Origin: UBA2450 sp045226015
GTDB lineage: Bacteria > Bacillota_I > Bacilli_A > RFN20 > CAG-826
Assembly (NCBI GenBank): GCA_045226015.1
Contig: JBGVBY010000004.1
Span: 1-64,000 of the forward strand
Direction of reading: 5' to 3'
Length of the DNA: 64,000 bases
Shown here: positions 49,933-58,131 of the stretch, piece after piece
How positions within the stretch are numbered: the first letter of the stretch is position 1
Layout: every line of letters starts with the position of its first letter
The notes under the pieces: generated by a model
The model's database searches: none
What the model was told of the DNA's origin: nothing
Seen by the model: only the letters and a program-made list of their open reading frames with translations
Made by a program: the position numbers and the translations under genes

Positions 49933-52032
49933 TTAATATTTAATAAATGCAATTGTCACTGAATCAGTTGTTTGTGATTCTATTTTGAATGACCAACCAA
50001 GATTGCTTTTACTGTTTAAGGTATAAATATTACCAGTATCTTCAAACACTTCGTTTCTTGGGAATTGCTTTCCGTACGCTGTCATACCAAACTCACATCC
50101 AGTAGTAAATAAATCAGCGTTTGATAAATATGATGAGTATCTATAATCAACATATATGTTATTTCTAATAAGTTGCAATAGATTAAATTCAGCGTATCTC
50201 TTATCTGCTTTTGCTAACTTAGAGACATGGTCCATGTTTTCTCCATATGACGTATTAGAGAAAGCATGAATAGAATTAGCAATTGTCGCATTACTATAAA
50301 CATTGGTGGTATAACTTCCACCTGTATTTCTCGTTAATCTCGCGTCCACATGCCATAAACGAACGCCGTACATTGTTGCACCACTAGGATATTCGCCTTC
50401 ATTAGCGGGTTGATATTTATATAAAGTATCAAAAGTGTTTAATCCAGTAGGAGAATAATATTCAAGAATAAGATATTCATCAAAGACAGATTCGTATGAA
50501 TTCCAACTAGGAGTAAGGATAATCATTTGATTAGATTCTTGGAAAGTATTTAATTTGATTCTACAAGAGCTTGTAGGAATAATTGGATCTGCCCAACCCA
50601 ATGATAAAACAGAATATGGATCATGACCTCCAACATTACTATCCTGCATAGAGAATCCTCCAACAGGGTTATATGCATGGTTATAGTCGTAATAATCTTC
50701 TAAACCGAATAAATGTCCGGTTTCATGAATATAAGTATGTGGATCTAATAATGAATAATTTGTTGTTCCTTTATAATATGGGGCTCCAGTTCTATTAAAA
50801 GCAGTGTTAGAACCATACATAAAATCATAACTTGCCCACATATATGCGCGTGGACGAGGTGCCGAAACAGAAGGAACATTACTATGCCATGTGCAATAAG
50901 CCCACAAATTTGATAATGAACGATACGTGGCATTTACTCCAACTGAATAATAATCAGGAGCGGCATATATCAAAATCACTCCATCAAGATAACCATCACC
51001 ATCAGAGTCATAGTTTGTTCTTAAGTCACTTGTATTATTAAAATACCAATCTGTCGCGGATTGAATAACATCGTCAGTTCTAACTTGTCCGTTATTCGCA
51101 TCCCCAATATCACTAACGTAGTAATTTGCGTTATACCAATCACTAACTGTACCAGTTAGTCTTAATTTATCTTTGCTTTCAAAGTTGTAATAAGACGCTA
51201 CTGATTGCCAACCAGTAGAAGATGATTCTCCAACAAAGAAAACACTATTAATGTCTTCAATTATGTTATTACGTTTATCAATTGGTAAATAATCACCTGA
51301 ATCCTTAAGCCAAATTGGTAATACTAAAAATTTAACATCTCCAACACTAGGAGAGTTTTGAGTGCTTAAGGTTTTATATGTTTGATTAATCGTGTGCTTA
51401 CTAGCAGCGTCACTAACAGAAATACTATTTGAATTCTCAACATAATGAGACTCAGAATCTAATGCTGAAACAGTTAATGTTTTAACTCCACTTTCTTCAT
51501 AGTAGAACTTATATTCTCCACTATTTTCGCCGTGATCAATGACAAAGTCATCAGTGTTACTATAAATGTTTAAATCAACATTATAGTTACTAGGACTAAC
51601 AGAAATGTTAAGCGTTTCAATATCCATTGTCCTTGTTGATAAATTACTAAGTGTAACATCAATAGATGTAGCAAATATCATCTCTTCATCGACGTGAATA
51701 TTAATTGCGTTAGATATAATCGCTCCTGATTTAACACATACTTGATATGTACCACCAGAAACAAAATTAGCGTATGGATTAGAGGCTACTCCATTTATGG
51801 ACATGGTTAACTCAACTGCATTCTTATCAATCTCTGTCATTAATCCGTTTGAGTAGACTGCATACACTTCTAAATCATTCTTTTCATAGAAGGATGATTC
51901 TTTATAATAAGCATTACGGTGATCTTTAATATATAGACCACTAACGGTAGTAAAGAAGTCCTGGAACTTACCACATCCAGGAAGTAATAATCCTAATAAA
52001 CTAATAAGAACTAAAGTATTACGTTTCTTCAT
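49933..52032 (-). CDS. Surface lipoprotein with M6-like metalloprotease domain
   Basis: 699 residues from ATG 52032. The signal peptide MKKRNTLVLISLLGLLLPGC ends in a lipobox with the lipidated Cys at 20. Residues about 35-215 look like two bacterial Ig-like/beta modules. The metalloprotease domain holds YIHETGHLFGLEDYYDY near 440, an HExxH zinc site with the GLxD extension of immune-inhibitor-A-like (M6) peptidases, then GGFSMQDSN, the Met-turn-like region. YLDGVILIYAAPD precedes it. An ATG four codons upstream is possible. The protein probably digests extracellular protein at the cell surface. A terminator separates it from the clostripain-like gene. Confidence 0.85.
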   Translation of the reverse strand: MKKRNTLVLISLLGLLLPGCGKFQDFFTTVSGLYIKDHRNAYYKESSFYEKNDLEVYAVYSNGLMTEIDKNAVELTMSINGVASNPYANFVSGGTYQVCVKSGAIISNAINIHVDEEMIFATSIDVTLSNLSTRTMDIETLNISVSPSNYNVDLNIYSNTDDFVIDHGENSGEYKFYYEESGVKTLTVSALDSESHYVENSNSISVSDAASKHTINQTYKTLSTQNSPSVGDVKFLVLPIWLKDSGDYLPIDKRNNIIEDINSVFFVGESSSTGWQSVASYYNFESKDKLRLTGTVSDWYNANYYVSDIGDANNGQVRTDDVIQSATDWYFNNTSDLRTNYDSDGDGYLDGVILIYAAPDYYSVGVNATYRSLSNLWAYCTWHSNVPSVSAPRPRAYMWASYDFMYGSNTAFNRTGAPYYKGTTNYSLLDPHTYIHETGHLFGLEDYYDYNHAYNPVGGFSMQDSNVGGHDPYSVLSLGWADPIIPTSSCRIKLNTFQESNQMIILTPSWNSYESVFDEYLILEYYSPTGLNTFDTLYKYQPANEGEYPSGATMYGVRLWHVDARLTRNTGGSYTTNVYSNATIANSIHAFSNTSYGENMDHVSKLAKADKRYAEFNLLQLIRNNIYVDYRYSSYLSNADLFTTGCEFGMTAYGKQFPRNEVFEDTGNIYTLNSKSNLGWSFKIESQTTDSVTIAFIKY

Positions 52033-52070
52033 AGTTAAAATCATTTTATCGCAATTAGTTATTTATATAA

Positions 52071-52097
52071 ATAGAAAAGACCTTTTACAAGGTCCTT
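52071..52097 (-). terminator. Terminator after the clostripain-like gene
   Basis: GACCTT and AAGGTC (52079-52094) form a 6-bp stem with a 4-base loop, extended by AA/TT pairs, with a TTTTCT tract on the minus strand. Confidence 0.7.
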
Positions 52098-52118
52098 CCA
52101 GTTATATTGATGTAATAA

Positions 52119-54662
52119 TTAGCCTACTAAAGCATGCCACTTTGTGAAGTTTGTATCACTAGAGTTATACTCAACATAGTTATCTGTGCCATCAGTAAGA
52201 ATTGGTAAGACAACACATAAGCCATTACTTTCTCCGGCTTCGTCACCTTTCGCGTTATGTCCAATCAAATTAGAGAGAATAGCTAATAAGCCTTCAATAT
52301 CGGTTTTAACAGTAGAGAATGAACTATTATCATGTAATTGATTTAATAAATCAATAACATCAAATGTTCCATATTCATAATAACCATGCATTAGGTAATA
52401 ACCTTGGGTGTATGTAAACCAGCTAGATGGATATCCATAAGAAAGATATGTTTGATATGCACTTGAATCACACCATGTATCAGCGTAGTTCTTGACCTTA
52501 TCTTTAGCAGCGCTTCTTAAAGCATCAGCTTTACCACTTAATTTACCAGCAAAGGTTTCCCACGCATTTTTATAAGATTCCATATAAGAGAGATTTAACC
52601 AGGATAATGTTTGATCGTTATCATATTGAGAACCATATTCATCTTCAAATGCTTGAATAAATCCATCACAACAAGCACTTAAGATAGTTTGTGTGTCTTT
52701 ACCAGCATATAAATCGTCTAACCAAGTGTTATATGCCCAACCTTCACCAGCTTCGCTTTCTTCAGCGGCAATCATGTAATTGAAGTAATGACTGTTAAGT
52801 TCTGCGATATCTTGAACTTGCATTAAGCAGCAGTCATAACCAACCCATTCGAGTTTACCACTAATACTATTAGTGGAGAACGCAGAAGCAAATGCATTAT
52901 TCGCTTCACTTGGTGTTAAACCATCATTGCTATATTTTTCATCAAAGCAGCATCCAGACATAGCGCCACCATGGTTCCAGAAGATAACAGCGGTCTTTTC
53001 AGCAGGATAATCTTTTAATCCCCAGTTAAGGAAACTCTTAAAGGTTTCTTCGTTACCCATAGAAGCCTTGGTTATTTCTTTCTTATTGGTGATTTGTTGA
53101 TTTCTAATCTCAAATCTTGTTAAAGCGTTAGATGAAATACTATATTTCTTCCAGCTTGATGCTCCACCGGTTTCAACGATGATGTTAACATCATCTGGTT
53201 GACCAGAAACACTTAAAATTTCAGTTAAGTCAGCCGAAGCAAAACCGTTTTGGCTTTCTAAATCAGCACCGCACATATAAATCATAATGGTCCAAGCATC
53301 GAGTTTGGTTTCAACGATTGTAACCACTAATGAATCTTTAATGGATGTATCACTCTTTAATGTAGCGGTAATTGTCGCAGTTGCGCCAATTGAAGCAGTT
53401 GTAGAAGCGGTTAATAAACCACTACTAGAAACTGAGACAACAGATGAGTTACTACTTGACCAGGTAACATCTAAGTTTTGGTTAGCGTTACTTGGAGTGT
53501 AGCTAACATTTAATTGTTTTGTTTGACCATTCATCATTTCTAAGTCACTACCAATACTAATCGCAGTTGGATCAGTAGGAACTTCAGGAATATCTAAGTG
53601 ATAGAGTTGGAAGTTCTTAGTTTGACTTGATGAAGAAGAATAATTAGAAAATCTTGGAGAACTAGTATTGTAAAGTAATTCACAATATTCGTTATCAATA
53701 ACAACGTTATTACCACTGAAAGAAATGCTCCATGTAGAATCTTCTTGAGAGTTCCATGCTAAATCATTTTTATAGTAATAAGTAAGAAGTCCATAACTTG
53801 ATGTGAATGTCCAAGAATCTTCACTTCCACCTAATGTAAATTGAACTGCACCGCTAGATAAGCTTGTGATCTTTCCACTACTAACGGTTTGGCTAACAGC
53901 AGATAAATATGTTGAACTAGTGCCTGTGATATTACCGGCAACTTTACCAGCGGATTCATAAACGAATACGTACTTATCACCAGCTTTTAATTTGGAGGTG
54001 TCAGTAACTCTAACCCATTCATCGCCAGTTACAGGTGTTGAATCCTTAACTGTAATGTTACATGTAGCGGTTTTATTGCCGTCATTAGTTTTAACAGTAA
54101 TGGTAGCGCTACCAGCTGCTTTAGCAGTAACTGTGCCATTACTAACAGTAGCAACAGTTGTATTACTACTTGACCATCTAACTGTTTTATCAGTCGCATT
54201 ACTTGGTAAAACTGTTGCAGATAATGAAACAGTTCCTCCAACATTCACTTCAGCGCTGCTCTTATTTAAAGAAACAGAATTAACATGAACTACATCGTTT
54301 GTAACAGTAACAGAGCATAACGCACTAACGTCTTTATTAGAAACGCTTGTAGCGATGATACTAGCGGTACCAGCTTTATAACCAACAACTTTACCATTAA
54401 CATATTTGGCAACAGTGGAATCCGAAGAACTCCAAGTTACTTCTTTATTAGTAGCGTTAGAAGGTAAACATGTCGCAGTTAAATTTTTTGCTTCGCCGAC
54501 AGCAACAGTGAGAGATGATGAAGATAATGAAATTGATGTAACATCAACGGTTTGTCCTGGATCTACCGGATCAGTAGGTGTAGATGATGAATTACCACCA
54601 AAAGAACAACTAGAAATGGCCAGTAAAGCAGAGACAACAAAGATAGTTGCAAATTTTTTCAT
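52119..54662 (-). CDS. Surface lipoprotein with Big_2 domains and clostripain-like (C11) peptidase
   Basis: 847 residues. The lipoprotein signal ends ALLAISSC (Cys19), followed by a Ser/Thr/Pro-rich linker. Two BIG2 Ig-like domains come next (about 40-125 and 128-208; markers VTWSSSDSTVAKYVNG and VRWSSSNTTVATVSNG). A beta domain with no clear assignment (about 215-350) and a third BIG2 domain (about 355-450) follow. The C-terminal half is a C11 peptidase: WTIMIYMCGADLE, then the catalytic His in AVIFWNHGGAMSG and the catalytic Cys in WVGYDCCLMQVQD. C11 enzymes cut after Arg or Lys. The BIG2 domains probably hold the enzyme off the membrane. AAGGA stands before the ATG. Confidence 0.92.
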   Translation of the reverse strand: MKKFATIFVVSALLAISSCSFGGNSSSTPTDPVDPGQTVDVTSISLSSSSLTVAVGEAKNLTATCLPSNATNKEVTWSSSDSTVAKYVNGKVVGYKAGTASIIATSVSNKDVSALCSVTVTNDVVHVNSVSLNKSSAEVNVGGTVSLSATVLPSNATDKTVRWSSSNTTVATVSNGTVTAKAAGSATITVKTNDGNKTATCNITVKDSTPVTGDEWVRVTDTSKLKAGDKYVFVYESAGKVAGNITGTSSTYLSAVSQTVSSGKITSLSSGAVQFTLGGSEDSWTFTSSYGLLTYYYKNDLAWNSQEDSTWSISFSGNNVVIDNEYCELLYNTSSPRFSNYSSSSSQTKNFQLYHLDIPEVPTDPTAISIGSDLEMMNGQTKQLNVSYTPSNANQNLDVTWSSSNSSVVSVSSSGLLTASTTASIGATATITATLKSDTSIKDSLVVTIVETKLDAWTIMIYMCGADLESQNGFASADLTEILSVSGQPDDVNIIVETGGASSWKKYSISSNALTRFEIRNQQITNKKEITKASMGNEETFKSFLNWGLKDYPAEKTAVIFWNHGGAMSGCCFDEKYSNDGLTPSEANNAFASAFSTNSISGKLEWVGYDCCLMQVQDIAELNSHYFNYMIAAEESEAGEGWAYNTWLDDLYAGKDTQTILSACCDGFIQAFEDEYGSQYDNDQTLSWLNLSYMESYKNAWETFAGKLSGKADALRSAAKDKVKNYADTWCDSSAYQTYLSYGYPSSWFTYTQGYYLMHGYYEYGTFDVIDLLNQLHDNSSFSTVKTDIEGLLAILSNLIGHNAKGDEAGESNGLCVVLPILTDGTDNYVEYNSSDTNFTKWHALVG

Positions 54663-54686
54663 AATGTATATTCCTTTATAATAATA

Positions 54687-54705
54687 TCTTACTTCTAAAG
54701 TAAGA
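54687..54705 (-). promoter_or_regulatory. Inverted repeat upstream of the clostripain-like gene
   Basis: TCTTACTT (54687-54694) and AAGTAAGA (54698-54705) are a perfect 8-bp inverted repeat, 25 bases before the ATG and next to a TATTATTATAAAG stretch that may hold the -10. It is a candidate operator or mRNA-stabilising hairpin. The remaining gap to 54800 also holds ACGTGTA and TACACGT (54731-54766) as a looser inverted repeat. Confidence 0.4.
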
Positions 54706-54804
54706 GTTTATATTACACTTTTTTGAATTTACGTGTAAGCGTTTTTTTAATTATTTTCGTACACGTATATTTTATATCGATTTAATCAAATAAAACTAAA
54801 ACAT

Positions 54805-54834
54805 ATAAAAAGAACCAAGTATTTGACTTGGTCC
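54805..54834 (-). terminator. Terminator of the opp operon
   Basis: ACCAAGT and ACTTGGT (54814-54832) form a perfect 7-bp stem followed by TCTTTTTATAT on the minus strand, a few bases after the oppF stop. Confidence 0.8.
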
Positions 54835-54841
54835 AATTCTT

Positions 54842-56350
54842 TTATTTAAGTTTTTCTTTGTATTTAGCAAGTTCTTCACTATTGGCAAGTACCCAGTGAC
54901 CTGGAACAATCTCTACGAGTTTAGGAGCTTCTTTAGAGTAATCATGTTCTTTACTAGGAACATAAAGATATCTAACTCTCTTCTTTTCGGTAAGAGGATC
55001 TGGTTTAGGAATAGCAGAGAGAAGTGCATGAGTATATGGGTGAAGTGGATGAGCGAATAGTTCATCACTACTAGCAAGTTCCACGATTTCTCCATAATAC
55101 ATAACCGCGATACGATCACAGAAGTATTTAACAACTGATAAATCGTGAGCGATAAAGAGCATTGTTAATCCCATCTCTTCTTTTAAATCATTAAGAAGAT
55201 TAATAATTTGGGCTCTAATAGAAACGTCAAGAGCAGAGATAGGTTCGTCACAAATTAAGAATCTTGGATTCATAACGAGGGCTCTAGCAATACCAATACG
55301 TTGACGTTGTCCACCAGAGAATTCATGAGGATAACGAGAAGCATATTCGGGAAGTAATCCGACCTTGATAAGAACATCTCTAACCTTTTGAGAATTCTTG
55401 TATCTATTGTATTGACCTTGGATGTGGAGACCTTCTTGAATGATGTCTTCAACAGTCATACGTGGATCAAGAGAATCGACTGGGTCTTGGAAGATCATTT
55501 GCATACCGCTCATGAGCTTCTTATCAACATGACGATTGTCGTATTTGATTTGGGCAATAGCTTCGATTTGTTCCTTCTCAACTTCGCTAATATGATCCTT
55601 AATTTGTTTGATCTCATTAGCGTAGTTTTGTTTGATTTCTTCAATTTTTAGGCGGGTTTCGTCGCTAATTTCCGCTTTTTTGCTCTCTTTATACTGTTTT
55701 TTAAGTTCTTCTAATTGAGCGTGTAAATTCTCAAGTTTGACCTTTCTAATTTCAGCTTCAGAAGAGAACTCGTTATTGATTTCTTCCATCTTACTTGAAA
55801 GAGCATTTTCATCGTTAATGTTATTCTCATATTGGCTGACACGATCTTTATATTCGTTTTTAAGATCAACCATTTCTCTTTCAATTTTGTTCACTTCTTG
55901 AGTGATTTCTTCAATCTTAGAAATGGCACCTGTAGTATCAAGGAGTTTAAGAATTTCGTCTTTCTCTTCTTTCTTTAATTCCTTAATTTTTCTACGGCCT
56001 TTAATCTTGCTCCACTTGATTTCTTTTTCATTCCATCTACTACCAGCAGAAGTTCTTCTACCTTCAAAGTAAACGGAACCGCTAGTGACGTTATAAAGTC
56101 TAATTAAAGAACGACCAGTTGTAGTTTTACCACATCCAGATTCTCCAACTAAGCCGAAACATTCACCTTTTTTGATATCAAAGGAAACGTCATGAACAGC
56201 TTTAGTCTTAAAAGCACTACGGCCATGACCAAATTTAAAGAATTGTTTTAAGTGTCTAACTGATAATTCAATATCATTATCAACTAGTTCTTGTCTAAAG
56301 GTAGGAGTTCTATGTTTGAATTTTGCTTTTACGCGATACACTAAATTCAT
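54842..56350 (-). CDS. oppF: Oligopeptide ABC transporter ATPase OppF with coiled-coil insertion
   Basis: 502 residues against the usual 310-330. Walker A GESGCGKTT lies at about 69-77. The next 180 residues (about 100-278) are a Lys/Glu-rich predicted coiled coil, inserted before the Q-loop MQMIFQDP (about 283-290). The rest is normal: FSGGQRQRIGIARAL, FLICDEPISALD, and the oligopeptide-transporter C-terminal region with HPLHPYTHALLSAIPKPDP. It drives peptide import with OppD. The stop is followed by the operon terminator. The ATG overlaps the end of oppD by one base. Confidence 0.93.
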   Translation of the reverse strand: MNLVYRVKAKFKHRTPTFRQELVDNDIELSVRHLKQFFKFGHGRSAFKTKAVHDVSFDIKKGECFGLVGESGCGKTTTGRSLIRLYNVTSGSVYFEGRRTSAGSRWNEKEIKWSKIKGRRKIKELKKEEKDEILKLLDTTGAISKIEEITQEVNKIEREMVDLKNEYKDRVSQYENNINDENALSSKMEEINNEFSSEAEIRKVKLENLHAQLEELKKQYKESKKAEISDETRLKIEEIKQNYANEIKQIKDHISEVEKEQIEAIAQIKYDNRHVDKKLMSGMQMIFQDPVDSLDPRMTVEDIIQEGLHIQGQYNRYKNSQKVRDVLIKVGLLPEYASRYPHEFSGGQRQRIGIARALVMNPRFLICDEPISALDVSIRAQIINLLNDLKEEMGLTMLFIAHDLSVVKYFCDRIAVMYYGEIVELASSDELFAHPLHPYTHALLSAIPKPDPLTEKKRVRYLYVPSKEHDYSKEAPKLVEIVPGHWVLANSEELAKYKEKLK

Positions 56351-58131
56351 TATTTCTTTCCTCCTTTATTCGCTTTTAAAGAAGCTTCAATACGAGCTTT
56401 AACAATCTTTGGCATTTCCACTTTTGGTGCACGAGGATCTAATAACCACGTAGCAGCATAGTGAGTATCACTAATCTTAAACATTGGTGGCTCTTTCTTA
56501 AAGTCAATCGCTAAAGCGTATTTAGAACGTAAAGCGAAGGCATCACCAACAGGTGGATAAATCATGTTAGGTGGGGTACCAGGAATAGCTTCAAGTTTTT
56601 CTTTGCTATTAATATCTGGAATAGATGATAATAAGGCCCATGTATATGGATGACGTGGATCATAGAAGATATCATCTTCTGTACCATATTCAACAATCTT
56701 ACCAGCGTACATAACCGCAACACGGTCCGCCATATTAGCAACAACACCTAAATCGTGAGTAATAAAGATAACAGAAATGTTTCTCTCTTTCTTCAAGCGA
56801 TTAATGAGTTCAAGGATTTGCGCTTGAATGGTAACGTCTAGAGCGGTTGTTGGTTCATCACAAATAAGAATATCTGGGCTAGCAGTTAAAGCAATCGCAA
56901 TAACGATTCTTTGTCTCATACCACCAGAGAATTCAAATGGGTATTGTCTAAATCTCTTTTCAGGATTAGAAATACCAACTTCTTTCATGATTTCAAGCGC
57001 TCTAGCTTTAGCTTCTGCTCTAGTAATCTTTTTAGAAGAAACATATTCTCTACGAGCATCTTTAAGTAACTTAGATTTCTCTTCAGCTGGTGCGTCACTA
57101 TTATTAATTTCTGCACATTTAGAAAGATATTTTTCTTTAATATTCTTAGAATATTCTTTGACTTCCAGTTTTGCGGATTTACATCTCGCTTTATAAGCAG
57201 TCTTTGTTTCTTGAATTAAAGGAACATATTTTGCTTTTAATTCATCCTTAGATGAAGAAGAATTGGTCTTAACATCATTAATGAGATTTTTATATTTCTC
57301 TTTAACTTCAAGTTTCTTGCCTTTAGAAGCAGCTTTATTTTCCTTATATTCTTTACGGATTTCTGCTTTATCAACCTTATATTGAGATTTGACTTCAAAG
57401 ATTTTGTTATCTCTAAGAGCTTTTAAAGCATCAATCTTGTCATGAATCTCTTCCGCATTTAAAGATTCATCTTTACCAAGATTCTTTAATTCTTGTTTAT
57501 AAGGTTTAACTTCTAATTTGTATTCATCTTTAGCCTCTAAAATCTTGCCATCTTTATCAAGTTTAAGAGTGTAGAATTTGCCGCTTTTAATCATGCTTGG
57601 CTCATTTTTAGTGTGCTCAAGATCTTTTTTACGTTCGCCTTTTAAGAATTCGATTCTTTCTTTAGCGGCGTTTCTTAAAGTACGATATTCAGTTTTCGCG
57701 TTCTTATAGGCCACCATTTCTGGAGCAACTAAATCATCATAGACTTTTTTAAGTCTATTGTTATTGATGAGCATCGCTTCAGTAATTTGTTTACCAATAC
57801 GAACGATCGGGTTAAGTGATGATAAAGGATCTTGGAAGATCATACCAATCTTATGACCACGAATTCTATGGAATTCATCTTCACTAACTTTGGTTAAATC
57901 TTCACCTTCATACATGATAGAACCATTCATGATTCTACCGTTTGCACTTAAAATACCCATGATGGTTTTACTAGTAACGGATTTACCACTACCAGATTCA
58001 CCAACGATACATAAGGTTTCTCCTTTATATAAATCAAAGGAAACACCTCTAACAGCTTGTACATAACCGTGGTCTGTGGAGAAGTTGACCTTAAGATCTT
58101 TAACAGATAAAACAATTTCTTTATTTTCCAT
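56350..58131 (-). CDS. oppD: Oligopeptide ABC transporter ATPase OppD with coiled-coil insertion
   Basis: 593 residues against the usual 330-360. Walker A is GESGSGKSVTSK near 45 and the Q-loop GMIFQDPLSSLNP near 97. About 245 Lys/Glu-rich residues (127-370) follow, largely predicted coiled coil, inserted in the helical subdomain before the signature FSGGMRQR at 401. Walker B is ILICDEPTTALD, and the C-terminal oligopeptide signature HPYTWALLSSIPD is intact. The insertion lies at a different place from that in OppF. Start and stop overlap oppC and oppF by one base each. Confidence 0.93.
   Translation of the reverse strand: MENKEIVLSVKDLKVNFSTDHGYVQAVRGVSFDLYKGETLCIVGESGSGKSVTSKTIMGILSANGRIMNGSIMYEGEDLTKVSEDEFHRIRGHKIGMIFQDPLSSLNPIVRIGKQITEAMLINNNRLKKVYDDLVAPEMVAYKNAKTEYRTLRNAAKERIEFLKGERKKDLEHTKNEPSMIKSGKFYTLKLDKDGKILEAKDEYKLEVKPYKQELKNLGKDESLNAEEIHDKIDALKALRDNKIFEVKSQYKVDKAEIRKEYKENKAASKGKKLEVKEKYKNLINDVKTNSSSSKDELKAKYVPLIQETKTAYKARCKSAKLEVKEYSKNIKEKYLSKCAEINNSDAPAEEKSKLLKDARREYVSSKKITRAEAKARALEIMKEVGISNPEKRFRQYPFEFSGGMRQRIVIAIALTASPDILICDEPTTALDVTIQAQILELINRLKKERNISVIFITHDLGVVANMADRVAVMYAGKIVEYGTEDDIFYDPRHPYTWALLSSIPDINSKEKLEAIPGTPPNMIYPPVGDAFALRSKYALAIDFKKEPPMFKISDTHYAATWLLDPRAPKVEMPKIVKARIEASLKANKGGKK

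Noticed and set aside
53992..54288. Open frames on the opposite strand of the BIG2 region (and similar shadows elsewhere)
   Set aside because: They arise from the repetitive, serine- and threonine-rich codons of the real gene; no ribosome binding site or family signal.
54735..54749. Catabolite-response-like sequence TGTAAGCGTTTTTT
   Set aside because: Only the left half fits the CcpA consensus and the position relative to a promoter is unclear.
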